Assembly: GCA_900544705.1 (NCBI GenBank)
Contig: UQWH01000029.1
Location: 1 to 23,299 of the forward strand
Direction of reading: 5' to 3'
Length of the DNA: 23,299 nt
From: an uncultured Eubacteriales bacterium
GTDB lineage: Bacteria > Bacillota > Clostridia > Oscillospirales > Oscillospiraceae
Of the stretch, positions 6,568 to 12,596 are shown piece by piece. The translations under genes were made by a program, and so were the position numbers. How positions within the stretch are numbered: the stretch's first letter is position 1; the number at the start of each line of letters is the position of its first letter. The notes under the pieces were generated by a model. It made no database searches. It saw only the letters and a list, made by a program, of their open reading frames with translations, and was not told where the DNA came from.

Positions 6568-7446
6568 ATGAGTATGCTTCTGGCGCTTCTGACGGGCGCA
6601 GTCATTTCCGTCATGGTGGCGGTCAACGGCGAGCTGACCGCCTGCGTGGGGACCTATCTGGCGGCGGTCATCATTCACATCGTCGGGACGATTTTTTCCT
6701 ATCTCCTGTGCCGCGTGAAAAAAACGCCGCTCTTTCGGCGCGAGGGGCTTCCGCTCTGGGCCTATCTGGGCGGCGTGATCGGCGTGCTTACGACCATCTT
6801 CAACGCAGCCGCCTTCGGACACATCAGCATGACGAGCATTGTCGCGCTGGGCCTGCTGGGACAGAGTGTTGCGGCTGCGTTTATCGATGGGTTTGGACTG
6901 CTGGGAATGCCGAAGCGGCATCTGGGCAAGGAAACGTGGGTCGGCCTTGCGATCTCCGGCGTGGGTGTCGCGGTCATGCTGGACGCTTCCGTTACGGCGG
7001 AGATGATCGCAGTGCTGCTTTCGCTGGGCGCCGGTGTTTCCACCGTCCTTTCCAGAACGGTGAACGCCAGACTTGCCAAAAAAGCGGGCGCGCTCGCGGG
7101 TTCGTTTTACAATCATCTGATCGGGCTGCCGTGCTGCATCGTGATCTGCCTGCTTCTCACGGACTTCCGAACCGCAGCGTTTACCATGCCTGCACCGTGG
7201 ATGCTCTGCGGCGGCATGATGGGCGTGCTGGTCGTTATGTTGTGCAATCACATTCTGCAAAAGCTGCCGGCGCTCCGCCTGACGCTTCTGAGTTTCCTCG
7301 GAGAGATTTTTACGGGGTTTGTGATCGATCTGGTGCGCAGACAGGAAATTTCCGGCGGGCTTCTCTGGGGAAGCATCCTGTGCGCGGTCGGATTCCTGAC
7401 CACCGTGCTCTGGCAGGTGTGGGGCGAAAAACGGCGGAAAGCATAG
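6568..7446 (+). CDS. DMT-superfamily transporter, YdcZ (DUF606) type
   Basis: A 292-aa integral membrane protein with about ten hydrophobic segments and two similar halves, as expected for a fused pair of YdcZ/DUF606 units (single units are about 140 aa). The first half has ALLTGAVISVMVAVNGELTA and WAYLGGVIGVLTTIFN; the second has SLGAGVSTVLSRTVNARLAK and GGMMGVLVVMLCNHIL. The family belongs to drug/metabolite transporters; substrates are mostly unknown. The start at 6568 is favoured over an in-frame ATG at 6538 because AGGGGGA (6554-6560) lies 7 nt before it. YdcZ-type genes are often paired with Crp/Fnr regulators, which matches the divergent gene here. Confidence 0.85.
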   Translation: MSMLLALLTGAVISVMVAVNGELTACVGTYLAAVIIHIVGTIFSYLLCRVKKTPLFRREGLPLWAYLGGVIGVLTTIFNAAAFGHISMTSIVALGLLGQSVAAAFIDGFGLLGMPKRHLGKETWVGLAISGVGVAVMLDASVTAEMIAVLLSLGAGVSTVLSRTVNARLAKKAGALAGSFYNHLIGLPCCIVICLLLTDFRTAAFTMPAPWMLCGGMMGVLVVMLCNHILQKLPALRLTLLSFLGEIFTGFVIDLVRRQEISGGLLWGSILCAVGFLTTVLWQVWGEKRRKA

Positions 7447-7450
7447 AGGC

Positions 7451-7479
7451 TTGGCATCGTGCGCCGGCTGTGCTATAAT
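7451..7479 (+). promoter_or_regulatory. Promoter of the small two-gene unit
   Basis: TTGGCA (7451-7456), 17-bp spacer, TATAAT (7474-7479) with extended TGC. Transcription should start near 7486, which is the first base of the ribosome site GAGGAGG. Confidence 0.75.
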
Positions 7480-7500
7480 CAAGACGAGGAGGCGATCGGC

Positions 7501-7908
7501 GTGAAAGATCTGATGACCAGCAATATCTATGAGGCGTCCGGGACGGTTTTGATCGTGGGGAGCTGTCTGCCGGCGATGCAGCCGGAGGGTTTTGCGCTCC
7601 TGCGCAGCAAGGCGGACTGCTGCTTTGCGCTTTGTCTGGAGCAGACACACATCAACATGGCCATTCCCAAGCTCGGCGGGATGCTCTATACCGGGCAGGT
7701 GCGCAGGATGATCTTTGCGACGGTGGACGAGTCCCCGCACTGCGTGCAGATGCACTATATTCAAAACGAGCTGCGGCTGATGATGGATCTGGCGGACGTT
7801 GCGATCGAGAACTATGTTGTTGTGGAAAACCGCCCGGTGCGGCTGACGCCGGAGGTTATCCTGCGGTCGAAGAAGCTCAGCGCACTGGCGGAGGGCAGCG
7901 GCTTATGA
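7501..7908 (+). CDS. Conserved hypothetical protein with clustered cysteines
   Basis: I do not recognise a named family. The protein is 135 aa from the GTG at 7501, which sits 8 nt after GAGGAGG (7486-7492). It is soluble, with no signal peptide or membrane helix. Six Cys residues fall in the first two thirds: VGSCLP, a DCC pair followed five residues later by ALC, and SPHCVQ, which could hold a metal or cluster. The central LEQTHINMAIPKLGGM and the C-terminal NYVVVENRPVRLTPEVILRSKKL look like conserved blocks. Its stop overlaps the start of the next gene (ATGA), so the two products are translationally coupled. Function open; a redox or metal-linked sensor partner of the XRE protein is one possibility. 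Confidence 0.75.
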   Translation: MKDLMTSNIYEASGTVLIVGSCLPAMQPEGFALLRSKADCCFALCLEQTHINMAIPKLGGMLYTGQVRRMIFATVDESPHCVQMHYIQNELRLMMDLADVAIENYVVVENRPVRLTPEVILRSKKLSALAEGSGL

Positions 7909-8108
7909 TCCGGTTACGCGCACAGGAACTTCTGGAAAAGAAGGGGAAAACAAAATACTGGCTTTATAAACAGCTCGGCATGAGCTATCAGAATTTCAGC
8001 CGGATGATCAACAACCAGACGAAGTCCATCCGGTATGAGAACATTGAAACGCTCTGCCTGCTTCTGGAATGCACGCCGAACGAGCTGTTTGAAATGACGG
8101 AGGATTAA
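7905..8108 (+). CDS. Small XRE-family DNA-binding protein (HTH_26-like)
   Basis: A 67-aa protein consisting of almost nothing but a Cro/C1-type helix-turn-helix. The pattern RAQELLEKKGKTKYWLYKQL, then SYQNFSRMINNQT (recognition helix), then YENIETLCLLLECTPNELFE is the compact YozG/HTH_26 form. It starts in an ATGA overlap with the upstream unknown gene and ends just before a strong bidirectional terminator. The tight coupling suggests that it works with, or is controlled by, the upstream protein. Confidence 0.85.
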   Translation: MIRLRAQELLEKKGKTKYWLYKQLGMSYQNFSRMINNQTKSIRYENIETLCLLLECTPNELFEMTED

Positions 8109-8111
8109 AAA

Positions 8112-8153
8112 AGCCGCCCGCTTCCGATGGGAAGCGGGCGGCTGCGGTTTTTT
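8112..8153. terminator. Bidirectional terminator between XRE gene and rplT
   Basis: AGCCGCCCGCTTCC (8112-8125) pairs perfectly with GGAAGCGGGCGGCT (8130-8143). Six T follow at 8148-8153, and six A precede on the other side (8107-8112), so it can end both convergent transcripts. Confidence 0.9.
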
Positions 8154-8160
8154 ACTTGAA

Positions 8161-8514
8161 TTACAGGGCCTTCTTGGCGGTGTCGACGAGCGCTGCGAAA
8201 GCGGCGGAGTCGTTGATGGCCAGCTCGGACAGGCTCTTGCGGTTCATTTCGATGCCGGCCTTCTTCAGACCGTTCATGAAACGGGAGTAGTTCATGTCGT
8301 AGGGCTTGACGGCAGCGGAGATACGAGCGATCCACAGACGGCGGAAATCGCGCTTCTTCTGCTTACGGCCGATATATGCATAAACGCCGGACTTCTTGAC
8401 AGCCTGCTTGGCCATCTTGAAGTGGGTGGACTTGGAACCCCAGTAGGACTTTGCGAGCTTCAGAACTTTATTTCTTCTCTTGCGCGTCATCATTGCGCCT
8501 TTAATTCTTGCCAT
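8161..8514 (-). CDS. rplT: Large ribosomal subunit protein bL20
   Basis: A 117-aa match to L20 over its full length: MARIKGAMMTRKRRNKVLKLAKSYW-type basic N-terminus, then YAYIGRKQKKRDFRRLWIAR and the globular C-terminus ending VDTAKKAL. It binds 23S rRNA early in 50S assembly. It is last in infC-rpmI-rplT, 20 nt after rpmI. In Firmicutes L20 represses its own operon by binding the infC leader, and such a leader is present here at 9270-9418. Confidence 0.98.
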   Translation of the reverse strand: MARIKGAMMTRKRRNKVLKLAKSYWGSKSTHFKMAKQAVKKSGVYAYIGRKQKKRDFRRLWIARISAAVKPYDMNYSRFMNGLKKAGIEMNRKSLSELAINDSAAFAALVDTAKKAL

Positions 8515-8534
8515 GTTTGAATCCTCCTATCCGA

Positions 8535-8732
8535 TTATTTGTACGGGATCATCTTTTTGATGCTCTCGACGTTGGTGACATCTGCGTAGGTCGTGCTTCT
8601 CAGACGACGGCCGCGCTTGGTGTCCTTCTTGGTGAGGATATGGCTCTTGAATGCGTGTGCTCTCTTGACCTTACCGGTCTTGGTGAGGTTAAATCTCTTC
8701 TTGGCACCGCTGTGGGTTTTGAGTTTCGGCAT
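8535..8732 (-). CDS. rpmI: Large ribosomal subunit protein bL35
   Basis: A 65-aa protein with the L35 signature MPKLKTHSGAKKRF and the basic stretch LTKKDTKRGRRLR, ending IKKMIPYK. It is a small basic 50S protein. It is located 18 nt downstream of infC and 20 nt upstream of rplT, the standard order of this operon. Confidence 0.98.
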   Translation of the reverse strand: MPKLKTHSGAKKRFNLTKTGKVKRAHAFKSHILTKKDTKRGRRLRSTTYADVTNVESIKKMIPYK

Positions 8733-8750
8733 GGTACTTCTCCTTTGTAA

Positions 8751-9269
8751 TTATTTTGCATTTTTCGGCGACAGAAACAGGGACATATGTCTGCCGTCGA
8801 GCTTGGGAGTCTTTTCGACGTTTGCGACTTCGGCGCATCCTTCGCCAAACCGGACCAAAAGCTGCTCACCGATCTCGGTGTGGGCCATCTCACGGCCGCG
8901 GAAGCGCACAGTGACCTTGACGCGGTTGCCTTCCTTGAGGAACTTCATCGCGTTTCGCATTTTAACGTTCAGGTCGTTCGTGTCGATGCCGGGGGACATA
9001 CGGATCTCCTTGATCTCGACGACACGCTGATTCTTACGGGCTTCCTTTTCCTTCTTGAGCTGGTCAAAGCGGAACTTGCCGTAGTCCATGATCTTGCACA
9101 CGGGCGGGACGGCGTTGGGAGAGATCTTTACGAGATCAAGCTCCTGTTCCTCTGCCATAGCCAGCGCGGCCTCGGATGAAACGATACCGACCATGGAGCC
9201 GTCGGAAGCGATCAGGCGGACTTCCTTGTCACGGATTTCCTCATTGAGCTGATGATCTAATTTGCCGAT
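8751..9269 (-). CDS. infC: Translation initiation factor IF-3 (ATC start codon)
   Basis: IF-3 binds the 30S subunit and checks the start codon and initiator tRNA. An in-frame ATG at 9194 would give only 147 aa and would cut off the conserved N-terminus. Upstream, the frame continues with NEEIRDKEVRLIASDGS, which is typical of IF-3. The frame has no ATG, GTG or TTG near the ribosome site GGAGG (9283-9279). An ATC codon at 9269-9267, 9 nt beyond it, gives a 172-aa protein, the usual length. Rare AUU/AUC/AUA starts are known for infC and let IF-3 repress itself. Both IF-3 domains are intact, including MDYGKFRFDQ and the C-terminal GRHMSLFLSP-type end. Confidence 0.93.
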   Translation of the reverse strand: MGKLDHQLNEEIRDKEVRLIASDGSMVGIVSSEAALAMAEEQELDLVKISPNAVPPVCKIMDYGKFRFDQLKKEKEARKNQRVVEIKEIRMSPGIDTNDLNVKMRNAMKFLKEGNRVKVTVRFRGREMAHTEIGEQLLVRFGEGCAEVANVEKTPKLDGRHMSLFLSPKNAK

Positions 9270-9418
9270 GGTAAAGCACCTCCATTACACATACAAAAAA
9301 TGCGGATGCCGCAGCACCCGCACCGAACCACATCGCGCCGACGCGCGAAGCCTTCGATATAAAACCTCTTTGCCGAAGCGGGAGGTGAGGACGGGGCTGC
9401 CGACCTTCTTGCTTTTGC
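9270..9418 (-). ncRNA. L20-type attenuator leader of infC-rpmI-rplT
   Basis: About 150 nt between promoter and infC hold two exclusive folds. GCAGCCCCG (minus strand, 9400-9392) can pair with CGGGTGCTGC (9320-9311) at long range with one bulge. The same downstream segment otherwise forms the 5' arm of the terminator at 9322-9301. Small hairpins lie between (for example CGCGC-GTCG-GCGCG). This layout is that of the Firmicutes L20 leader, in which L20 binding favours termination. Confidence 0.75.
9295..9322 (-). terminator. Regulated terminator in the infC leader
   Basis: On the minus strand, TGCGGGTGC (9322-9314) pairs with GCATCCGCA (9309-9301) with one G-T pair, followed by TTTTTT (9300-9295). 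It ends about 12 nt before the infC ribosome site. Confidence 0.8.
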
Positions 9419-9424
9419 TGCATT

Positions 9425-9453
9425 ATTGTAGCACCGGGAGAAGAAATTGTCAA
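9425..9453 (-). promoter_or_regulatory. Strong promoter of infC-rpmI-rplT
   Basis: On the minus strand a consensus TTGACA (9453-9448), 17-bp spacer, TACAAT (9430-9425) with extended TGC. Confidence 0.85.
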
Positions 9454-9473
9454 GCGCTTTTTCAGAAAAAATC

Positions 9474-9501
9474 TTGCAAATTACATAAAATATGATATGA
9501 T
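9474..9501 (+). promoter_or_regulatory. Candidate distal promoter of the fatty-acid-type operon
   Basis: TTGCAA (9474-9479), 16-bp spacer, TATGAT (9496-9501) in an AT-rich stretch. It would give a leader of over 200 nt before fabD. A second candidate, TTGACA (9619-9624) with TCTATT (9641-9646), lies nearer. I cannot tell which is used. Confidence 0.4.
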
Positions 9502-9603
9502 TGCGGCAAGGGAATCTATACATGAGTTGAAATTCCTGCCAAAAGGCCGATGAAAAGCCAAACAAATAATGAATGTAACATATAAAAAATTCGGGCATTC
9601 CTG

Positions 9604-9655
9604 AAAAGTTGCATGGTTTTGACACACGGGGGGCAAATTGTCTATTGCAACTTTT
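9604..9655. promoter_or_regulatory. Inverted repeat around a candidate fabD promoter
   Basis: AAAAGTTGCA (9604-9613) and TGCAACTTTT (9646-9655) are perfect inverted copies 32 bp apart. Between them lie TTGACA (9619-9624) and TCTATT (9641-9646). The arms could be operator half-sites or a leader stem. They match no fatty-acid regulator site that I know. Confidence 0.5.
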
Positions 9656-9730
9656 CCTGCCGCTGATAAAGTGGTAAAGAAGAAAAAAGTCGAATTGTGG
9701 AACGAACACAGCATTGGAAAGGATGGAATC

Positions 9731-10645
9731 ATGGGAAAAACAGCTTTCCTGTTCTCAGGACAGGGTGCGCAGCACGTTGGAATGGGAAAGGAACTTTACG
9801 AAGCGTATCCTTCGGTCCGCGCGCTGTTTGATGCGGCGGAGGAATACCGTCCGGGAACGCTGCATCAGATGTTCGAGGGCAGCGAGGAAGCCTTGCAGCA
9901 GACGGAAAACACCCAGCCCTGCCTGTATCTTGCGGACATCGCTGCGGCGCTGGCGCTGCGCGAGTGCGGGCTGGTCCCGGAGGCTGTGGCGGGCTTCTCC
10001 CTCGGAGAGCTTCCCGCGCTGGCTTTTGCGGGCACTTATGACGCGCTGACCGGCTTCCGCCTGGCCTGCGCCAGAGGCAGCTACATGGCGGCCGCCGCGT
10101 CCCAGCATGATGCGACCATGGCGGCCGTGGTCAAGCTCTCGGATGAAACGGTGGAAAAACTCTGTGCGGCCTATCCGCATGTCTACCCCGTCAACTATAA
10201 CTGCGATGGGCAGGTGGCGGTCGCGGGCGAGCGTGCCGAGCTGGAGCACTTTTATGAGGACGTCGCCGCCGCGGGTGGCCGCAGCGTGCCTCTGAAGGTC
10301 AGCAGCGGCTTCCATTCGCCCTTTATGGATGAGGCGGCGAGGCATTTCCACGCCTATATCAGCAACATCAATTTCCGCCAGCCGGAGATCCCGGCCTATT
10401 CCAACCGCACCGCCGCGCCCTATGGCGAGGACGTGCGCACGCTCCTTTTTGAGCAGATCAACCATCCGGTGCGCTGGGCGAAGATCATGCAGGAACTGCA
10501 CGCACAGGGCTTTGACACCTTTGTCGAATGCGGCGCGGGCAGTGTGCTGCGCCGTCTGGCACAGAAAAATCTGCCGGACTGCCGCGCCTATGCCGTGGAG
10601 GATGCTTCCGGTATCGATAAGCTGCGGGAGGCGGGGATCCTATGA
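9731..10645 (+). CDS. fabD: Malonyl-CoA:ACP transacylase
   Basis: 304 aa, normal FabD length. It moves malonyl from CoA to the ACP phosphopantetheine. The N-terminus AFLFSGQGAQ carries the oxyanion Gln11. The active serine is Ser90 in GFSLGE; the usual GHSLGE has His in place of Phe89, a known kind of variation that can alter specificity. Arg115 in LACARGSYM would bind the malonyl carboxylate, and catalytic His195 sits in SSGFHSPFM. The ATG at 9731 follows AAGGATGG and directly precedes the conserved N-terminus, so longer in-frame starts are rejected. It is the first gene of the operon and its stop overlaps accD in ATGA. Confidence 0.95.
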   Translation: MGKTAFLFSGQGAQHVGMGKELYEAYPSVRALFDAAEEYRPGTLHQMFEGSEEALQQTENTQPCLYLADIAAALALRECGLVPEAVAGFSLGELPALAFAGTYDALTGFRLACARGSYMAAAASQHDATMAAVVKLSDETVEKLCAAYPHVYPVNYNCDGQVAVAGERAELEHFYEDVAAAGGRSVPLKVSSGFHSPFMDEAARHFHAYISNINFRQPEIPAYSNRTAAPYGEDVRTLLFEQINHPVRWAKIMQELHAQGFDTFVECGAGSVLRRLAQKNLPDCRAYAVEDASGIDKLREAGIL

Positions 10646-11505
10646 TGATTCTGGATATGCTCCGCGAGCGGGTGCAGGAACACACGTTCTTCGGAGAAAA
10701 ACCGGTGGAAAAGCCGGTAGTGACGGAAAAGAAGCCCGTTGTCTGTCCGGCCTGCCATACCGAGCATCCTTATGCGGATCTGATGGCGCGCGGGAAGGTC
10801 TGTCCCACCTGCGACAAATATCTGCGCATGACGGCGCGTGAGCGCATTTCGCAGATTTTCGATCCGGACAGCTTTCAGGAGATCGCGAAGGACCTGACCA
10901 GCGTGGACTTCCTGCAATTTCCCGGATACGCGGAAAAACTGGAGAAAACGAAGGAATCCACCGGCGAACAGGAGGCGGTGCTGTGCGGCACGGCATCCAT
11001 CGGCGGCGTGATGTGCGCGACCTTTGTGATGGATTCCAGCTTCTTCATGGCCTCCATGGGTTCCGTGGTGGGCGAGAAGATCACACGGCTGTTTGAGCTG
11101 GCGCTGGAGCAGCGCCTGCCGGTCATCGGCTTCACGGCCTCCGGCGGCGCGCGGATGCAGGAGGGCGTGGTTTCCCTGATGCAGATGGCCAAATGCTCCG
11201 GCGCGGTAAAGCGCCACAGCGAAGCGGGCCTGCTGTACATAGCGGTGCTGACCGACCCGACCACAGGCGGCGTGACGGCGTCCTTTGCGATGCAGGCGGA
11301 CATTATTCTGGCCGAGCCGAAGGCGCTGGTGGGCTTCGCGGGCAGACGTGTCGTCGAGCAGACGACCGGCTCTCAGCTTCCGTCCAATTTCCAGCGCGCG
11401 GAATTTTTGCAGGACCACGGCTTTGTGGATGCCGTGGTGGATCGCCGCCGGCTTCCGGAAACGCTCGGGAGGCTCCTGCGGCTGCACGGAGGTGAATGGG
11501 CATGA
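10642..11505 (+). CDS. accD: Acetyl-CoA carboxylase carboxyltransferase beta subunit
   Basis: 287 aa. With AccA it forms the carboxyltransferase that moves CO2 from carboxybiotin to acetyl-CoA, producing malonyl-CoA. A four-Cys zinc finger is intact: C35-x2-C38 and C54-x2-C57. The crotonase-type core shows TASGGARMQEG and LTDPTTGGVTASFA with a C-terminal GFAGRRVVEQT. The start is in an ATGA overlap with fabD (another ATG follows at 10645). accB and accC are not in the window, so the carboxylase must be completed from elsewhere. Confidence 0.96.
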   Translation: MMILDMLRERVQEHTFFGEKPVEKPVVTEKKPVVCPACHTEHPYADLMARGKVCPTCDKYLRMTARERISQIFDPDSFQEIAKDLTSVDFLQFPGYAEKLEKTKESTGEQEAVLCGTASIGGVMCATFVMDSSFFMASMGSVVGEKITRLFELALEQRLPVIGFTASGGARMQEGVVSLMQMAKCSGAVKRHSEAGLLYIAVLTDPTTGGVTASFAMQADIILAEPKALVGFAGRRVVEQTTGSQLPSNFQRAEFLQDHGFVDAVVDRRRLPETLGRLLRLHGGEWA

Positions 11506-12317
11506 CGACGGCTTACGATCGACTGAAAACCGCGAGAAACACCGCCCGTCCGACGGGCCGCGCCTATGTGCATGAGCTGTTCCGCGACCGAATGGATCTC
11601 TGCGGCGACCGCCGCTTCGGCGAGGATCCCGCGATCCTTTCCGGCATCGGCACCTTGCAGGGACGTCCGGTGACGTATATTGCCATTGATAAGGGCGTCG
11701 ATCTGGATTCGCGCATGAGCAACCATTTCGGCTGCCCCATGCCGGAGGGCTACCGCAAGGCACTGCGCCTGATGAAGCAGGCGGAGAAGTTCCACCGCCC
11801 GGTCATCTGCTTCGTCGATACCCTCGGCGCCTACTGCGGCGCGGAGGCCGAGGAGCGCGGGCAGGGCGAGGCCATTGCGGAGAACATTCTGGAAATGATG
11901 GGTCTGCGCACGCCGGTCATCTCCGTGGTGATCGGCGAGGGCGGCAGCGGCGGCGCGCTTGCGCTGGCAGCGGCCGACCGGGTCTATATGCTGGAAAACG
12001 CGGTGTACTCCGTCGTGTCGCCGGAGGGCTGCGCGAGCATCCTGTGGAAGGATGCCGGGCGCGCACCGGATGCGGCCGAGTGCCTGCACATCACGGCGGA
12101 TGATATGATCCGCCTTCAGGTGGCCGAGCGCGTGATCCCGGAGGACTTTGAGGATTTCTCCGGAATGTGCGCCGCGCTTGCCGTGGAGCTTTCTCTGGAT
12201 CTGGAGGAGCTGTGCCGCCTGACCCCTGCGGAGCTGCTGGAGCAGCGCTACCGCAGATTCCGCCGGATCGGCGTTTATGAGGAAAACGGTTGCGTTATCC
12301 GCTTTACCGAAGTATAA
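11502..12317 (+). CDS. accA: Acetyl-CoA carboxylase carboxyltransferase alpha subunit
   Basis: Partner of AccD. The core is complete: MPEGYRKALRLMKQAEKF, FVDTLGAYCGAEAEERGQGEAIA, VIGEGGSGGALA and VVSPEGCASILWKDAG. At 271 aa it lacks roughly 50 N-terminal residues of the E. coli form, as in other short clostridial versions. An ATG at 11496 is only 3 nt after GGAGG, whereas the ATG at 11502 has 9-nt spacing and an ATGA overlap with accD, matching the other junctions of the operon; I chose 11502. Confidence 0.95.
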   Translation: MTTAYDRLKTARNTARPTGRAYVHELFRDRMDLCGDRRFGEDPAILSGIGTLQGRPVTYIAIDKGVDLDSRMSNHFGCPMPEGYRKALRLMKQAEKFHRPVICFVDTLGAYCGAEAEERGQGEAIAENILEMMGLRTPVISVVIGEGGSGGALALAAADRVYMLENAVYSVVSPEGCASILWKDAGRAPDAAECLHITADDMIRLQVAERVIPEDFEDFSGMCAALAVELSLDLEELCRLTPAELLEQRYRRFRRIGVYEENGCVIRFTEV

Positions 12318-12350
12318 TATCTAAATCAATTTTGGAAAGGAAATAGAAAA

Positions 12351-12596
12351 ATGAACGAACAAATTGCTGAAAAGATTAAGGAAATGATCCACGAAAACCT
12401 TCGTATTCCCGAAGATATGCTCGACTACGACGCAGAACTGTTCGGCAGCGACATCGGACTGGACTCCGTTGACTCTCTGGAGATCATCTCCGGCATCGAC
12501 GACCTGTTCGGCGTGGATATGACCGGCGCGGACCGCGAGCATTTCCAGACCATCAACGCGCTGGCAGCCTATGTCGCTGCGAACATGGAACAATGA
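12351..12596 (+). CDS. acpP: Acyl carrier protein
   Basis: 81 aa, acidic and helical, with the phosphopantetheine site Ser39 in GLDSVDSLE (canonical is DSLD/E). The sequence is somewhat diverged from housekeeping ACP: an IGLDSVDSLEIISGIDDLFG helix II region and a TGADREHFQTINALAAYV C-terminus, closer to ACPs of secondary or dedicated synthases. It is the only gene in the operon not starting in an ATGA overlap: a 33-nt AT-rich gap with its own GGAAAGG site precedes it, fitting a need for higher ACP output. Its stop overlaps the ketosynthase start. Confidence 0.93.
   Translation: MNEQIAEKIKEMIHENLRIPEDMLDYDAELFGSDIGLDSVDSLEIISGIDDLFGVDMTGADREHFQTINALAAYVAANMEQ

Noticed and set aside
6457..7764. 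A 435-codon open frame on the minus strand across the DMT transporter
   Set aside because: It is His/Arg/Gln-rich low-complexity translation opposite a real membrane protein; no ribosome site or motif.
9638..9730. Longer N-terminus for fabD beginning at 9638
   Set aside because: The extra 31 residues are Lys-rich and unlike FabD, and the conserved AFLFSGQGAQ start follows the ATG at 9731 directly.
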